Counted from the first letter of the stretch, positions 27,729-38,500 are shown. The stretch is 64,000 nt of DNA from Allotamlana fucoidanivorans (GCF_006265225.1 NZ_VDCS01000015.1:31989-95988), one strand, 5' to 3'. Notes: generated by a model not told the origin, from the sequence alone. Numbers and translations are program-made.

Positions 27729-28145
27729 ATGAAAAAGTTAATGATAATAAACGGACCAAATTTAAACCTTTTAGGTAAACGTGAGCCTAATATTTATGGT
27801 AGTTTGACTTTTACCGAATTTTTTGAAGAAATTAAAGAGAAGTATTCCAGCATTCAAATGGACTATTATCAATCAAATATTGAAGGTGAGATAATAAATA
27901 AGTTACATGCGGTTGGTTTTAGCTATGACGGGGTGATTTTAAATGCAGGTGCTTATACGCACACCAGTATTGGGATTGGTGATGCAATAAAAGGTATTGA
28001 AACTCCAGTAGTTGAAGTACATATTTCTAATACATTTGGTAGAGAAGAATTTAGACATCAATCTTATATTTCGCCAAATGCTAAAGGTGTAATTTTAGGT
28101 TTTGGTTTACAGAGTTATGAGCTTGCTATTCAAAGCTTTTTGTAA
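27729..28145 (+). CDS. aroQ: type II 3-dehydroquinate dehydratase
   Basis: The 138-residue enzyme of the shikimate pathway converts 3-dehydroquinate to 3-dehydroshikimate. The diagnostic motifs are NGPNLNLLGKREPNIYGS near the N-terminus (with catalytic Asn and the Arg/Tyr lid), the NAGAYTHTSIGIGDAI loop, and VHISNTFGREEFRHQSYIS. Length is normal for the type II dodecameric enzyme. It is followed by a strong bidirectional terminator. Confidence 0.95.
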   Translation: MKKLMIINGPNLNLLGKREPNIYGSLTFTEFFEEIKEKYSSIQMDYYQSNIEGEIINKLHAVGFSYDGVILNAGAYTHTSIGIGDAIKGIETPVVEVHISNTFGREEFRHQSYISPNAKGVILGFGLQSYELAIQSFL

Positions 28146-28188
28146 AAGGAGGGTGTCAACTATTTTAAAAAACATCATATATAATTAT

Positions 28189-28222
28189 AAAAAAAGTTCC
28201 AGCGCTAACTGGAACTTTTTTT
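28189..28222. terminator. bidirectional terminator between aroQ and lpdA
   Basis: AAAAAGTTCCAG pairs with CTGGAACTTTTT around a CGCTAA loop, with A and T tracts on both sides. It is placed between the convergent genes aroQ (+) and lpdA (-). Confidence 0.9.
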
Positions 28223-28247
28223 ATAAATAATATAACTCTATCTAATT

Positions 28248-29624
28248 TTAAATATGAATACACTCATCATAAGCATCTGCAACTGCTTCCATAACTGCTT
28301 CACTCATGGTAGGGTGTGGATGAACGGCCTTTAAAATTTCATGACCTGTAGTTTCTAATTTTCTTGCCACCACAGCTTCAGCAACCATATCAGTTACACC
28401 AGCTCCAATCATATGACATCCTAACCATTCGCCATATTTGGCATCAAAAATCACTTTTACAAACCCTTCCTTATTTCCGCCAGCACTCGCTTTTCCTGAA
28501 GCCGAAAATGGGAATTTTCCAATTTTAATATCTAAACCTTTTTCTTTGGCTTGTTTTTCGGTTAAACCTACCGAAGCAATTTCTGGAGAACAGTAGGTAC
28601 ACCCAGGAATATTTCCATAATCTAATGCCTCAACATGATGTCCTGCTAATTTTTCCACACATAAAATACCTTCTGCAGAAGCTACGTGCGCTAAAGCTTG
28701 TCCTGGAGTTACATCACCAATGGCAAAATATCCAGGTATATTTGTTTGATAAAAATCATTAACTAGTATTTTATCTCGGTCAACCACAATACCAACTTCC
28801 TCAAGACCAATATTTTCAATGTTGGTTTTTATACCAACAGCACTTAAAATGACGTCAGCCTCCAAAATTTCTTCCCCTTTTTTAGTTTTCACTGTTGCTT
28901 TAACCCCTTCTCCTGAAGTGTCAACCGAAGTAACTTCAGCTGAAGTCATAATCTTTACGCCATTTTTTTTAAATGAACGCTCTAACTGTTTAGATACATC
29001 TTCATCTTCAACAGGTACAATATTTGGTAAATATTCAACAACGGTTACTTCTGTACCCATTGAATTGTAGAAATAGGCAAATTCAACACCAATAGCCCCA
29101 GAGCCTACAACAATCATTTTTTTAGGTTGTTTAGGCAAGCTCATAGCTTCTCTATAACCAATAACTTTTTTTCCATCTTGAGGTAAGCTTGGTAATTCAC
29201 GAGATCTGGCTCCAGTGGCAATAATGATATTATCTGCACTATATTCAGTGCCATCAACATCAACTTTCTTTCCTGGTTTTAATTTTCCATAACCATTAAT
29301 AACATCAATTTTATTTTTTTTCATTAAAAATTGAACGCCTTTACTCATTCCATCAGCTACACCACGACTTCTTTTTACAACAGCCTCAAAATCATGTTCA
29401 GCATCTTTTACACTTAGGCCATAATCTTCGGCATGTTTAAGGTATTCAAAAACTTGAGCAGATTTTAATAAGGCTTTGGTAGGAATACAGCCCCAGTTTA
29501 AACATACACCTCCTAAGTTTTCTTTTTCAACAATCGCTGTTTTAAAACCTAATTGTGATGCTCTAATGGCAGTTACATAACCACCAGGACCACTTCCAAG
29601 AACTATAATATCGTATTTACTCAT
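28248..29624 (-). CDS. lpdA: dihydrolipoyl dehydrogenase (E3)
   Basis: The 458-residue flavoenzyme reoxidises dihydrolipoamide in 2-oxoacid dehydrogenase and glycine-cleavage complexes. It shows the FAD motif VLGSGPGGYVTAIRAS and the redox disulfide C41/C46 in GGVCLNWGCIPTK. The NAD-binding VVGSGAIGVEFAYF and the C-terminal HPHPTMSEAV catalytic His complete the family pattern. It is a single gene on the minus strand. Length is standard. Confidence 0.95.
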   Translation of the reverse strand: MSKYDIIVLGSGPGGYVTAIRASQLGFKTAIVEKENLGGVCLNWGCIPTKALLKSAQVFEYLKHAEDYGLSVKDAEHDFEAVVKRSRGVADGMSKGVQFLMKKNKIDVINGYGKLKPGKKVDVDGTEYSADNIIIATGARSRELPSLPQDGKKVIGYREAMSLPKQPKKMIVVGSGAIGVEFAYFYNSMGTEVTVVEYLPNIVPVEDEDVSKQLERSFKKNGVKIMTSAEVTSVDTSGEGVKATVKTKKGEEILEADVILSAVGIKTNIENIGLEEVGIVVDRDKILVNDFYQTNIPGYFAIGDVTPGQALAHVASAEGILCVEKLAGHHVEALDYGNIPGCTYCSPEIASVGLTEKQAKEKGLDIKIGKFPFSASGKASAGGNKEGFVKVIFDAKYGEWLGCHMIGAGVTDMVAEAVVARKLETTGHEILKAVHPHPTMSEAVMEAVADAYDECIHI

Positions 29625-29705
29625 CTGTTAAATTTTAGGCTACGAATTTACAAAATCGATTTTTAATAAAGAATTTAGAAGCCCTTAAATTTATAACTTA
29701 AATCT

Positions 29706-29713
29706 TACCTTTG
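29706..29713 (+). promoter_or_regulatory. candidate -7 element (TACCTTTG) for the NDH-2 gene
   Basis: TACCTTTG matches TAnnTTTG perfectly, 18 nt upstream of ATG 29732. No TTG stands at the usual spacing upstream. The short distance would leave a very short 5' leader. Confidence 0.45.
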
Positions 29714-29731
29714 TAAGGTAAGTTATATTTT

Positions 29732-31009
29732 ATGAACATACCACGTACAAGTTATCCCAGAGTTGTAATAATTGGTGGGGGGTTTGCTGGAATAGCACTA
29801 GCAAAAAAATTATCAAAACAGGAAGTACAGGTTGTCCTTTTAGATAAACATAATTATCATACATTTCAGCCCCTTTTATATCAGGTTTCTACTGGTGGTT
29901 TAGAGCCAGATTCTATTGCCTATCCCATTAGAAAGATACTAAAGGATTTTCCTAATTTTTATTTCAGGCTGGCGCATGTACAAGAAATAAATACACAAAA
30001 GAACAAACTAAAAACGGATATAGGAAACTTAAAGTTTGATTATCTAGTGGTAGCTTCGGGGTCTCAAACCAATTACTTTGGGCATTCTGAAATTGAAAAG
30101 TATAGTATGGCTATGAAAACCATACCTCAATCTTTAAATTTAAGAAGTTTGATATTAGAAAACTTTGAGGAGGCCCTGTTAACTTCAGATTTAAATGAAC
30201 GAAATGCTTTAATGAATTTTGTCATTGTTGGTGGAGGACCAACTGGAGTGGAATTGGCAGGTGCCTTGGCTGAAATTAAGAAAGGAATTTTACCTAAAGA
30301 TTATCCTGATTTAGACACCCGAATGGCGCAAATTCATATTATTCAAGCTGGAGATTGCATACTTAAAGGAATGAGTAGTAAGGCGTCAGAAAAGGCTGAA
30401 GAATTTTTAGAAAAATTGGGAGTTAATATTTGGAAAAATATTAGAGTTACTAATTATGATGGTAACATGGTAACAACAAATTCAGATTTAACCTTTGAAA
30501 CGGCTACCTTGATTTGGGCGGCAGGTGTAAAGGGTAGCATCATAAAGGGGGTGGATGGAGAAGCCCTTGTTACCAGAGGGAATAGGTTGTTGGTTAATGA
30601 ATTTAATCAAGTAAAAGGTTTTAATCATGTGTTTGCTATTGGAGATGTGGCTGCTATGGTTACGGCCGATAGACCTAATGGATTTCCTATGATGGCACAG
30701 CCCGCTATTCAACAGGGAGAACAATTAGGGAATAATCTATTACGTATTATTGAAGGAAAGCCCATGAAACCGTTTACCTATAAAGATAAGGGGGCTATGG
30801 CAACCATAGGAAGAAATAAAGCTGTAGTAGATTTAAAGCGGTTTAAGTTTCAAGGGATATTTGCTTGGTATGTGTGGATGTTTGTACATCTTTTTTTCTT
30901 AATTGGTTTTAGAAATCGCATGGTGGTTTTTGTAAATTGGGTATATAATTATATTCGTTTTGACAGGGAAGCACGACTCATTATTAGACCATTTAAACGA
31001 AAATCTTAA
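29732..31009 (+). CDS. type II NADH dehydrogenase (NDH-2-like FAD oxidoreductase)
   Basis: The 425-residue flavoprotein has the FAD-binding VVIIGGGFAGIALAKKL at the N-terminus and the NDH-2 segment LLDKHNYHTFQPLLYQVSTGGL. The second dinucleotide site is VIVGGGPTGVELAGALAE, and the FAD contact is FAIGDVAAM. The C-terminal hydrophobic membrane anchor contains WYVWMFVHLFFLIGFRNR. It transfers electrons from NADH to quinone at the inner membrane without proton pumping. It converges on msrB with a 4-nt overlap of the 3' ends. Confidence 0.9.
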   Translation: MNIPRTSYPRVVIIGGGFAGIALAKKLSKQEVQVVLLDKHNYHTFQPLLYQVSTGGLEPDSIAYPIRKILKDFPNFYFRLAHVQEINTQKNKLKTDIGNLKFDYLVVASGSQTNYFGHSEIEKYSMAMKTIPQSLNLRSLILENFEEALLTSDLNERNALMNFVIVGGGPTGVELAGALAEIKKGILPKDYPDLDTRMAQIHIIQAGDCILKGMSSKASEKAEEFLEKLGVNIWKNIRVTNYDGNMVTTNSDLTFETATLIWAAGVKGSIIKGVDGEALVTRGNRLLVNEFNQVKGFNHVFAIGDVAAMVTADRPNGFPMMAQPAIQQGEQLGNNLLRIIEGKPMKPFTYKDKGAMATIGRNKAVVDLKRFKFQGIFAWYVWMFVHLFFLIGFRNRMVVFVNWVYNYIRFDREARLIIRPFKRKS

Positions 31010-31488
31010 TTTTTTGGAATAAATTCTAAGGCTACACCATTAATACAATGTCTTTTACCCGTGGTTTCATGTGGCCCGTCATTAAAAATATGACCTAAAT
31101 GACCACCACAAACGGCACAATGTTCTTCATAACCATAATGAGCACTGCCATTTTTTGCGTATGCAATGTTACCTTCAATAGCACGGTCAAAACTGGGCCA
31201 ACCTGTGCCAGAATTAAATTTGTGTTCACTTTTAAATAATGGTGTTTTACAACCTTTACATACATAAATACCAGCTGCGTAATTTTTATTTAAAGAACTA
31301 CTAAAAGCGCGTTCCGTGCCACCTTGTCTTAAAACATAAAACGCCTTGTCTGATAATTGTTTCCGCCATTCATCTTCTGTTTTTAAAACTTTCAAGGTTT
31401 GAGGTTCGGTTTTAGAAACTTTTTGAGCGCATGAATTATAACTTGTTAAAAGTGCAACGATAAAAACAAGAATTGATTTGTACAACAT
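31006..31488 (-). CDS. msrB: exported peptide-methionine (R)-S-oxide reductase
   Basis: The 160-residue protein has an N-terminal export signal ending in TSYNSCAQ (possible lipobox). The MsrB fold shows zinc-binding CxxC pairs (VCKGCKTPLF and CAVCGGHLGHIF) and the catalytic Cys in RHCINGVALEF. It repairs R-methionine sulfoxide in exported proteins. The 3' end overlaps the end of the NDH-2 gene by 4 nt in opposite orientation. Its own start is followed by a 292-bp region without genes. Confidence 0.9.
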   Translation of the reverse strand: MLYKSILVFIVALLTSYNSCAQKVSKTEPQTLKVLKTEDEWRKQLSDKAFYVLRQGGTERAFSSSLNKNYAAGIYVCKGCKTPLFKSEHKFNSGTGWPSFDRAIEGNIAYAKNGSAHYGYEEHCAVCGGHLGHIFNDGPHETTGKRHCINGVALEFIPKN

Positions 31489-31780
31489 AATAATTATTCA
31501 TCTAATTATAAGTCGAACAAATATCATTAAAATAACATAGGCTAAAAAGTAATTTGTAAATACTGAGAACTTTAGAACTTTAAATGGTAGTAAATCTTTT
31601 TTTTCGTTTAATGTTATTTACATTTAAAAAACACATAATTAAGCATGAAGCTTATTAGATTGCCGCTTAGAATTATCCTAAAACACAATTTTATCCTTAT
31701 TTAAGACATTTGTTATCTCAAAAATGTCAAATAAAAACGAATTTTGATCACAGAAAGCAATCAATTTAAATTAGCACATT

Positions 31781-32437
31781 ATGAAAAAAATTACTTTTGG
31801 CCTATTGGCCGTTTTATTTACAACCTTTTTTTACGGCCAGACAGTGACACAATCAATGGTTACAGCATTAGAGTTTACTGGGCTTGACGAGAACAATAAG
31901 CCAACAGGGGAAACATCCAATCCTTCACCTTTAACAGTTACCTTAACTGGGCTAGCTCCTAATACGGAAATAAAAGTATATAATCAACTTAGAGATGCAA
32001 GTAACCCAGATGAAAGTTCGAATCAAGTTGCAGGTGCCGTAGTAACTATTATGACTGATGGAGATGGTAATGGTACAGGAAATGTTAATTGGGCGTATTG
32101 GCCGCCTTCTCCAGTTAAGCCTGATGGAGGTGATGTTATTTGGTATACCCAAGCTTCAGGTGCGGCGGACATTAGTCAAACAATTACTTATACAGCAAAT
32201 ACGCTAAGTACGCCAGAGTTAATGGCTTTAAAGCAAGCTCGCGTTTTTCCCAATCCAACAACTGGTTTGGTGCATATTGAAAAAACGCAATTCAATATTG
32301 ATCATATAGAAGTTTATAACGTTCTTGGCTCTCAAGTTGGTACATCAACTGATTTAAGTACTTTAGAAAATGGTGTTTATTTTTTAAAAATATTTACTAA
32401 TCATGCTAGCGTTACCAAAAGAATCATAAAAAAATAG
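31781..32437 (+). CDS. small secreted protein with T9SS type A sorting domain
   Basis: The 218-residue protein has a signal peptide (MKKITFGLLAVLFTTFFYGQ). A beta-rich region of about 120 residues contains DGDGNGTGNVNWAYWPPS. The C-terminal type A sorting domain runs from ARVFPNPTTGLVHIE through VYNVLGSQVG to NGVYFLKIFTNHASVTKRIIKK. It is predicted to be delivered to the cell surface by T9SS. No enzymatic domain is seen. It has its own strong terminator. Confidence 0.85.
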   Translation: MKKITFGLLAVLFTTFFYGQTVTQSMVTALEFTGLDENNKPTGETSNPSPLTVTLTGLAPNTEIKVYNQLRDASNPDESSNQVAGAVVTIMTDGDGNGTGNVNWAYWPPSPVKPDGGDVIWYTQASGAADISQTITYTANTLSTPELMALKQARVFPNPTTGLVHIEKTQFNIDHIEVYNVLGSQVGTSTDLSTLENGVYFLKIFTNHASVTKRIIKK

Positions 32438-32463
32438 TGCCCACATACACTAAAATACATTAT

Positions 32464-32494
32464 AAGGAAGCTGATTTCAGCTTCCTTTTTTTTT
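32464..32494 (+). terminator. intrinsic terminator after the T9SS protein gene
   Basis: AAGGAAGCTGA pairs with TCAGCTTCCTT around a TT centre, followed by about 9 T. Confidence 0.88.
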
Positions 32495-32781
32495 ATAGTA
32501 AAAATAAATTTAAATACCTTTCATTAAAGTAGTGTTATGGTTCGGCATATTATATGCTATGATTAAAGTGAATATAATACTTGCAGGGCAGCGTATTGGT
32601 ATTCAGTTGAAGGGTATTTAACAATCAGTAATTCTAAATAATTTGGTTTTATTTCAACTAGGCTTAAAATATTTTTTAATTTTGAGTATAGTGATAAAAA
32701 TTGGATGTAATAGTCCTATTTAAGAAAAGGAACAATTTTTGTAACTTTAGATTGATAACTAAAAAAAGAAAAATAAAAAAG
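32495..32781. other. 287-bp non-coding stretch before the M48 gene
   Basis: The M48 reading frame formally extends upstream to a TTG at 32701, but the conserved protein begins at ATG 32782, so the gap between genes is 344 bp including the terminator. It is AT-rich with no open frame of note. TAACTTTA at 32742-32749 resembles a degenerate -7 element. I see no RNA gene or repeat here. Confidence 0.5.
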
Positions 32782-33603
32782 ATGAAAATCAAACATTTGT
32801 TTATAGGTTTAGGAATTGCGGCCTTTGTTTTTTCATGTTCAACAAATCCCTTTACGGGAAAAAAAACAATGGCTCTTGTGCCTAATTCACAGTTATTCCC
32901 TACTTCTTTTACTCAATATAATCAGTTTCTAACAGAAAATAAAGTGATAACAGGAACGTCTGATGCTAAAATGATTAAACGAGTAGGTGAGCGTATTGCA
33001 TCGGCATCAGAAAAGTGGCTCAGTGCTAATGGATATCACGGCTATTTAAAGGATTACAAATGGGAGTACAATTTAGTGGACGATGAAACCGTAAATGCTT
33101 GGTGCATGCCCGGCGGAAAAATTGTATTCTATACTGGTATTTTACCCATAGCAAAAAGTGAGGCAGGGGTTGCCGCCATTATGGGACATGAAGTGGCTCA
33201 CGCCTTAGCAAATCATGGTCAGCAACGTATGAGTGCTGGTATGTTACAGCAATTAGGGGCCGTTGCCGGAAATATTGCTCTACAAGATGAAAGTGCTAGG
33301 AACGCATTCAATCAGTATTATGGTGTAGGGTCTCAAGTAGGTGTTATGTTGCCTTTTAGTAGAAACCATGAGACTGAAGCAGATAAAATAGGATTGTATC
33401 TTATGGCTATTGCTGGATATAACCCGAATGAAGCGGCTGAGTTATGGAAGCGTATGAAAGCCAATGCAGGAAGCGGACAAGCACCACCAGAGATATTAAG
33501 TACACACCCATCTAACGATTCTCGCATAGCCAATTTAACGGCTTTAGCACCAACAGCAATTGCAGAAGCGAAAAAATTTGGGGTGACTGAATTCAGAGAT
33601 TAG
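32782..33603 (+). CDS. M48 family metallopeptidase lipoprotein
   Basis: Start ATG 32782 gives a 273-residue protein with a clear lipoprotein signal (lipobox FVFSC, Cys 19, followed by STNPFTGKK). The zinc-peptidase motif HEVAH is at residues 136-140 (MGHEVAHALANHGQQR). The third ligand region is ETEADKIGLYLMAIAGY. It belongs to the periplasmic M48 (Oma1/BepA/LoiP-like) group that handles misfolded envelope proteins. The stop is followed 40 nt later by a terminator. Confidence 0.9.
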   Translation: MKIKHLFIGLGIAAFVFSCSTNPFTGKKTMALVPNSQLFPTSFTQYNQFLTENKVITGTSDAKMIKRVGERIASASEKWLSANGYHGYLKDYKWEYNLVDDETVNAWCMPGGKIVFYTGILPIAKSEAGVAAIMGHEVAHALANHGQQRMSAGMLQQLGAVAGNIALQDESARNAFNQYYGVGSQVGVMLPFSRNHETEADKIGLYLMAIAGYNPNEAAELWKRMKANAGSGQAPPEILSTHPSNDSRIANLTALAPTAIAEAKKFGVTEFRD

Positions 33604-33643
33604 AAACTTATTTTAAATAGAAAAAATATTTGACTATTTTAGA

Positions 33644-33669
33644 GCGACTCAAAAAAGGGTCGTTTTTTT
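33644..33669 (+). terminator. intrinsic terminator abutting the next start codon
   Basis: GCGACTC pairs with GGGTCGT (two G-U pairs) around a short A-rich loop and is followed by 7 T. The T tract ends one nucleotide before ATG 33670 of the MFS gene, so terminator and translation start are directly juxtaposed. Confidence 0.6.
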
Positions 33670-34998
33670 ATGGAAAAACTTGAAAAAGGAAGTAAAAAGC
33701 TTCTAAATGCATGGGCATTTTATGATTGGGCTAATTCGGTATATACCCTTACTATTGCCTCCTCAATATTCCCAATCTTTTATGCTACGTTATTTAATTC
33801 TAAAGACGAGTTGGTTTCTGCCTTTGGCTTTAACATGAAGCAAACGGTTTTAATTGAAATAATTACAGCTTTTACGTTTTTGGTGGTTGCTTTTTTATCA
33901 CCAATTTTATCTGGTATTGCAGATTACATAGGTAACAAAAAAGGGTTTATGAAGTTTTTCTGTTATGTTGGAGGTTTTGGTTGTATTGGTTTATATTGGT
34001 TTAATTTAGATTTTATTCACCTAAGTGTGCTATTTTACTTCATGGGCTTAATAGGGTATTGGGGGAGTTTGGTTTTTTATAATTCGTATTTGCCCGATAT
34101 AGCTTTTGAAGACCAACAAGATGCTATAAGCGCCAAAGGGTTTTCATTGGGGTATATAGGAAGCGTTCTGCTGTTGATATTAAACTTAGCCATGGTTATG
34201 AAACCCGATTGGTTTGGATTTGATATAGGAACAACCGAAGCAGAAAAAGATCTCGCTTCTATTAAAGCCATGAAAATCTCTTTTGTTACCGTTGGGGTAT
34301 GGTGGATTCTGTTTAGCCAATATACCTTTTATGTATTGCCTAAAGGGGTTTCTGCTGGACATAAGGTAACCAAAGATGTGGTTTTAAAAGGATTCCAAGA
34401 GTTGAATCAAGTTTGGGCACAATTAAAACAGAATTTAAGATTAAAACGGTATTTGTATGCTTTTTTTGTTTTCAGCATGGCGGTTCAAACTATTATGCTT
34501 ATGGCTGTTTATTTTGGAGAGAAGGAAATAGCTTGGGGCAGTGCTGGAGAAAAAACAATGGGACTTATTGTTAGTATTTTAGTTATTCAATTGGTGGCCA
34601 TAGTAGGCGCTGTTTTAACCTCAAAATCATCTGCTAAATTTGGAAATATAAAAACATTAATAGCTATAAACGTAATTTGGTTGTTTTTGTGCGTGATGGC
34701 CTATTTTTTACATACTCCAGTACAATTTTATGCTACGGCAACCTTGGTAGGCTTGGTCATGGGCGGTATACAATCTTTAGCCCGGTCAACTTATTCAAAA
34801 TTTTTGCCAGAAACAGAAGATTCTACGTCTTATTTCAGTTTTTATGATGTTGCTGAAAAAATTGGTATTGTTATAGGGATGACCATTTTTGCTCTGGTAG
34901 ACCATTTTAGTAGTATGAGAAATGCGGTGCTATTTTTATTTGTTTTTTTTCTTATTGGAATAATTTTACTCTTTAGAGTTCCTAAATATCAGAAGTAA
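33670..34998 (+). CDS. MFS transporter, UMF1 (Atg22-like) family
   Basis: The 442-residue, 12-helix membrane protein has the UMF1 opening LNAWAFYDWANSVYTLTIASSIFPIFY. An internal YIGNKKGFMKFF loop and a central cytoplasmic segment (QELNQVWAQLKQNLRLKRYL) follow. Conserved residues GLVMGGIQSLARSTYSKFLPE are in the C-terminal half. The transported substrate is unknown; eukaryotic relatives export amino acids from vacuoles. The start follows the M48 terminator without any leader. Confidence 0.85.
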   Translation: MEKLEKGSKKLLNAWAFYDWANSVYTLTIASSIFPIFYATLFNSKDELVSAFGFNMKQTVLIEIITAFTFLVVAFLSPILSGIADYIGNKKGFMKFFCYVGGFGCIGLYWFNLDFIHLSVLFYFMGLIGYWGSLVFYNSYLPDIAFEDQQDAISAKGFSLGYIGSVLLLILNLAMVMKPDWFGFDIGTTEAEKDLASIKAMKISFVTVGVWWILFSQYTFYVLPKGVSAGHKVTKDVVLKGFQELNQVWAQLKQNLRLKRYLYAFFVFSMAVQTIMLMAVYFGEKEIAWGSAGEKTMGLIVSILVIQLVAIVGAVLTSKSSAKFGNIKTLIAINVIWLFLCVMAYFLHTPVQFYATATLVGLVMGGIQSLARSTYSKFLPETEDSTSYFSFYDVAEKIGIVIGMTIFALVDHFSSMRNAVLFLFVFFLIGIILLFRVPKYQK

Positions 34999-35050
34999 GT
35001 AAAGAGTGGATATCCATTCTTTACTTACTCATGCTTATTTTTTTATGTGT

Positions 35051-35503
35051 TTAACGTTCGTATTCTTTTTTCTTAGCTAAAAGGATATGGTCACAAACCA
35101 AGACCAATTCATCATTTTGATTAAATATCTCAACATGTTCATTAATTTGTCCTAATTCAGGACGTTTTGATTCTTTTTTTTCGCTAATGGTTACAGCAAC
35201 CCTAATAGTATCTCCAATGTAAACGGGCTTTATAAAGCGTAACCTATCATACCCTTTTGAGAAGGCTTCGGGGTTTATTTCTGTAGCAGTCATACCAATA
35301 CCCACAGAAAAGGTTAAGGTGCCATGTGCAATGCGTTGTTTAAAAGGTTGTGTTTTACACCACTCAGCGTCCATATGATGTGGAAAAAAATCTCCTGTAT
35401 GACCAGCATGAGTAACAAAATCTGATTCTGTAATGGTTCTTCCCAAGGTTTCTCTTTTATGACCTAATGTGTAGTCTTCGTAAAATTGTGATTTAATATG
35501 CAT
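35051..35503 (-). CDS. MaoC-like (R)-specific enoyl-CoA hydratase/dehydratase
   Basis: The 150-residue single hot-dog protein has the hydratase catalytic pattern DFVTHAGHTGDFFPHHMD, then FKQRIAHGTLTFS. This is the D/H dyad region and the conserved AHG of MaoC dehydratases. It would hydrate or dehydrate a CoA thioester. It lies 54 nt downstream of the DUF5107 gene on the same strand and forms the far end of the locus containing two CoA-transferases and an enoyl-CoA hydratase, which supports a CoA-thioester pathway. Confidence 0.87.
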   Translation of the reverse strand: MHIKSQFYEDYTLGHKRETLGRTITESDFVTHAGHTGDFFPHHMDAEWCKTQPFKQRIAHGTLTFSVGIGMTATEINPEAFSKGYDRLRFIKPVYIGDTIRVAVTISEKKESKRPELGQINEHVEIFNQNDELVLVCDHILLAKKKEYER

Positions 35504-35557
35504 GTTTTTTTATTTTATTAGCGTTCTTACTAAACTTAATTTTCTTATCAGAATTTT

Positions 35558-38500
35558 TTAATCATTAACTAAAATGTTGGCCCACAAGTTATTTCTATAG
35601 GTTTTTAGGGCTTCTTTAAAAAGAGCGTTAGCCTTTTCGGTATCACCTAATCCTCTATGACCTAATGCTTGAAGACAAAGCCCATTGGATTTCGTTTTAT
35701 TTAAGTTTGATGATGATTCCTCAACAGCAATTAATGTCATGTTACTGCCTTTATTAATAATTTTATCACCTGTTTTGATGAGATTTCTAAATAGATTTTG
35801 GGCTTCTTCAGTCTTTCCTAGTTTTAAAAGTGATAGTCCCTGAAAATACTTTAAATCGTACATGCCATATCCGTTGTTGGCATTGGCGCTTAATGTATAA
35901 TGGGTTTTAGCTTTTTTAGATTTGTTAAGGGCAGTATAAGCCTCCCCAAGATAATAGTGAATCAATGCATTTTTTTCATCGGTTGATGATTTACCAACTT
36001 CTAAGTTTACTGGATATTCAAAAGCTTTATTCAAATATTCTATAGCGCCTTGTGCATTGTTTTGTGAAATTAAATGTTTTGCTTTTAAAACATAGGTATC
36101 TACGTAATGCCAATAAATTTCTCGGCCACCCTCCCAAGTTCTAAAATGATGCGTGTTTAAAAAATTTATAGCTTGATCATAATTGCCATTTAAATTGAGC
36201 AATTCAACATACATTTTTGGAGCGGTAATATCTTGTTTAATAACGTTTAAGTTTGATTCTAAAATACTAAGGCATTCTTCGTAACCTTTGTTTGTATAGT
36301 CAAAATACTTCGCTAACTCTGTATACCAAATAGCATGCGAATTATCTAAGTTTATGGCTTTCAAAATATAATTAACAGCTTCATCATAATTCTGTTTGTG
36401 ATAAAAACTACCAAAAGCCAAATTCCTTAAAGTCATAGGAAAATCAGGTTGTATATTCAAGGCCTTTTCCCAAGCCAAAATGGCTTCACTAGGGCGGTGG
36501 TCAAATAACAAATTACCTAATAAATAATAAGCATCTGCATTGTTGTTATCTAATTTTAAAGCATGTTTTAAAATGGTTTCCGTTTCTGCACGATAGGGAA
36601 AGCAGTAATCTAAAGACAGTTGTTTGGCATCTGCAATAAGAGATTTTGCGATTTTTGTGTTATTTGACTGCGCATATAAATAGGATAAATAATAATAGAT
36701 GAGGGGATTTTTAGGAGCTGTTATTGATTCTAAAACCTGAATAGCTTCTTCGTTAAAACCAGCATTCAAATAGGGCAAAGCTATTTCTAAAAAGTTATTA
36801 TCAACGTTTTGCATACCGTTCTTTAAGTCAGACCAATCATTAGAACTATTTAATTTAGAAAGTTCATTTAGTGCGGTATAATTTAAGGGATCAAAAGCAA
36901 TTAAGTTTTTTAAAATGGATTGCGCTTTGTTTGGCTGATCCGTTTTTCTTAATAGTATGCTATACAGTACTATAATTTTACCATCTAAATTATTTGTTGA
37001 ATAGGCTTTCTCAATATATTCCAATGCTTTTTGGATATTAGATTGTTTAGATTCTAGTTGTGCTAATTGAAAATTCCCTGCGGAAGCCCATTCATAATAC
37101 CAGGTTGCCCGAGCAAAATATTTATAAGCTTCATAGTTATTTCCCAAGGCTTTGTGAGCTATTCCCAAATAGTAAAAAATTTCACCTTCCTTGGGTTGAT
37201 AATATTTAATATGCAGTTTATGAGCAGCAGTTTCTAAATATTGTAAACCTTCAGCATAGCGCATTTGATTGAGTCTACGTTTTCCTAAGGCTATGTTTAC
37301 CCGATGGTCGTTTGGAGCTTTCTGTAAAGCTGCTAGATAATAATCATCAGGGTTCATCCCAGGACGATTAAATTGCTCAACAAAACGCCCTGTTAAATAT
37401 AAATCTTCAACAGATTCAATTTCATCAGCATCTAATATCTTTTCTTGAGGGCTAGGTAACTCAGGCCGTTTGGGTTGGTAAGGTTTGTAGGATATAATAC
37501 TGTTATTGTTGTCATCTTTTAACTCAATATGAAGCTTATATTCATCTAAATCGGTTTTACTCTTATAGGTTGTTGTAAAAGGACTTGTTGGGTCAATATT
37601 GATTTGACCTTGAGCAATGATAGCACCGTTATATTGCAATGTATATTGTGCATTTTTAAACGGTTTTGTGGTATTGAATCCATAAAAAACGGTCTTTTTG
37701 TTTCGCATTTGAAGCGTAACCGAAGCGTCAATAGTTGCATTTTTTACAACTTCAATGTCTCTAATAGGATACCAATAATTTTTTGCTTCTTTTACGGAAT
37801 GGGGAATAATCCAGCTATAATCAGGTTGGTTATTTGAAAATGTTCCAGTCATAAGTTCAACATAAGCTTTTCCGTCATCGGTAAGCTTTCTTCTTGCATT
37901 TTGACCTGCCAAACCAGGACCAAATTGCCATAGTTTTGAAGCATTATTTTTATAGGGATCACCAACGTGTATCATGCCTGCATTTTGACCATAATCATAT
38001 CCTCCAATAAAACCTTCCTTAATATCCCACATAAAAAATGAAACAGGATTGGGGTGATTTTTCCACCAGGTTAAGTCTACTCCTGCTTTATAACTTGTTC
38101 TAGCATAGTGCTCAGTATCATTTGAAATAGGCCAGCTTATAAAACTGGTATTGTTATGGTAGACTCCTATTTCTTGACTTGGAGGCCAAAACGTTCTAAA
38201 ATCGTTATTAGCAGTAACGGCTACATTTGCCCAGAATAAAAAGGTTTTTGTTAGTTCATTTGTGTTGTTAATTCTATATTCTGTTTCAATATAGGATCGT
38301 CCAGGTTTTAGGGTAATACCAACCACACCTCTCATACGCATGGTTTTTTCAGTTTCGCCAATCCAAATGGTCGCACTACCATCTTGATTTTTTATCATTC
38401 TGTAATCAACAGGCAACATGGTTGTTGTTCTGTGATGATGAGGGAAGCACCATTCAATACCACCAGAAACCCATGCGCCAAGTGTACCAATTAGGTCTGG

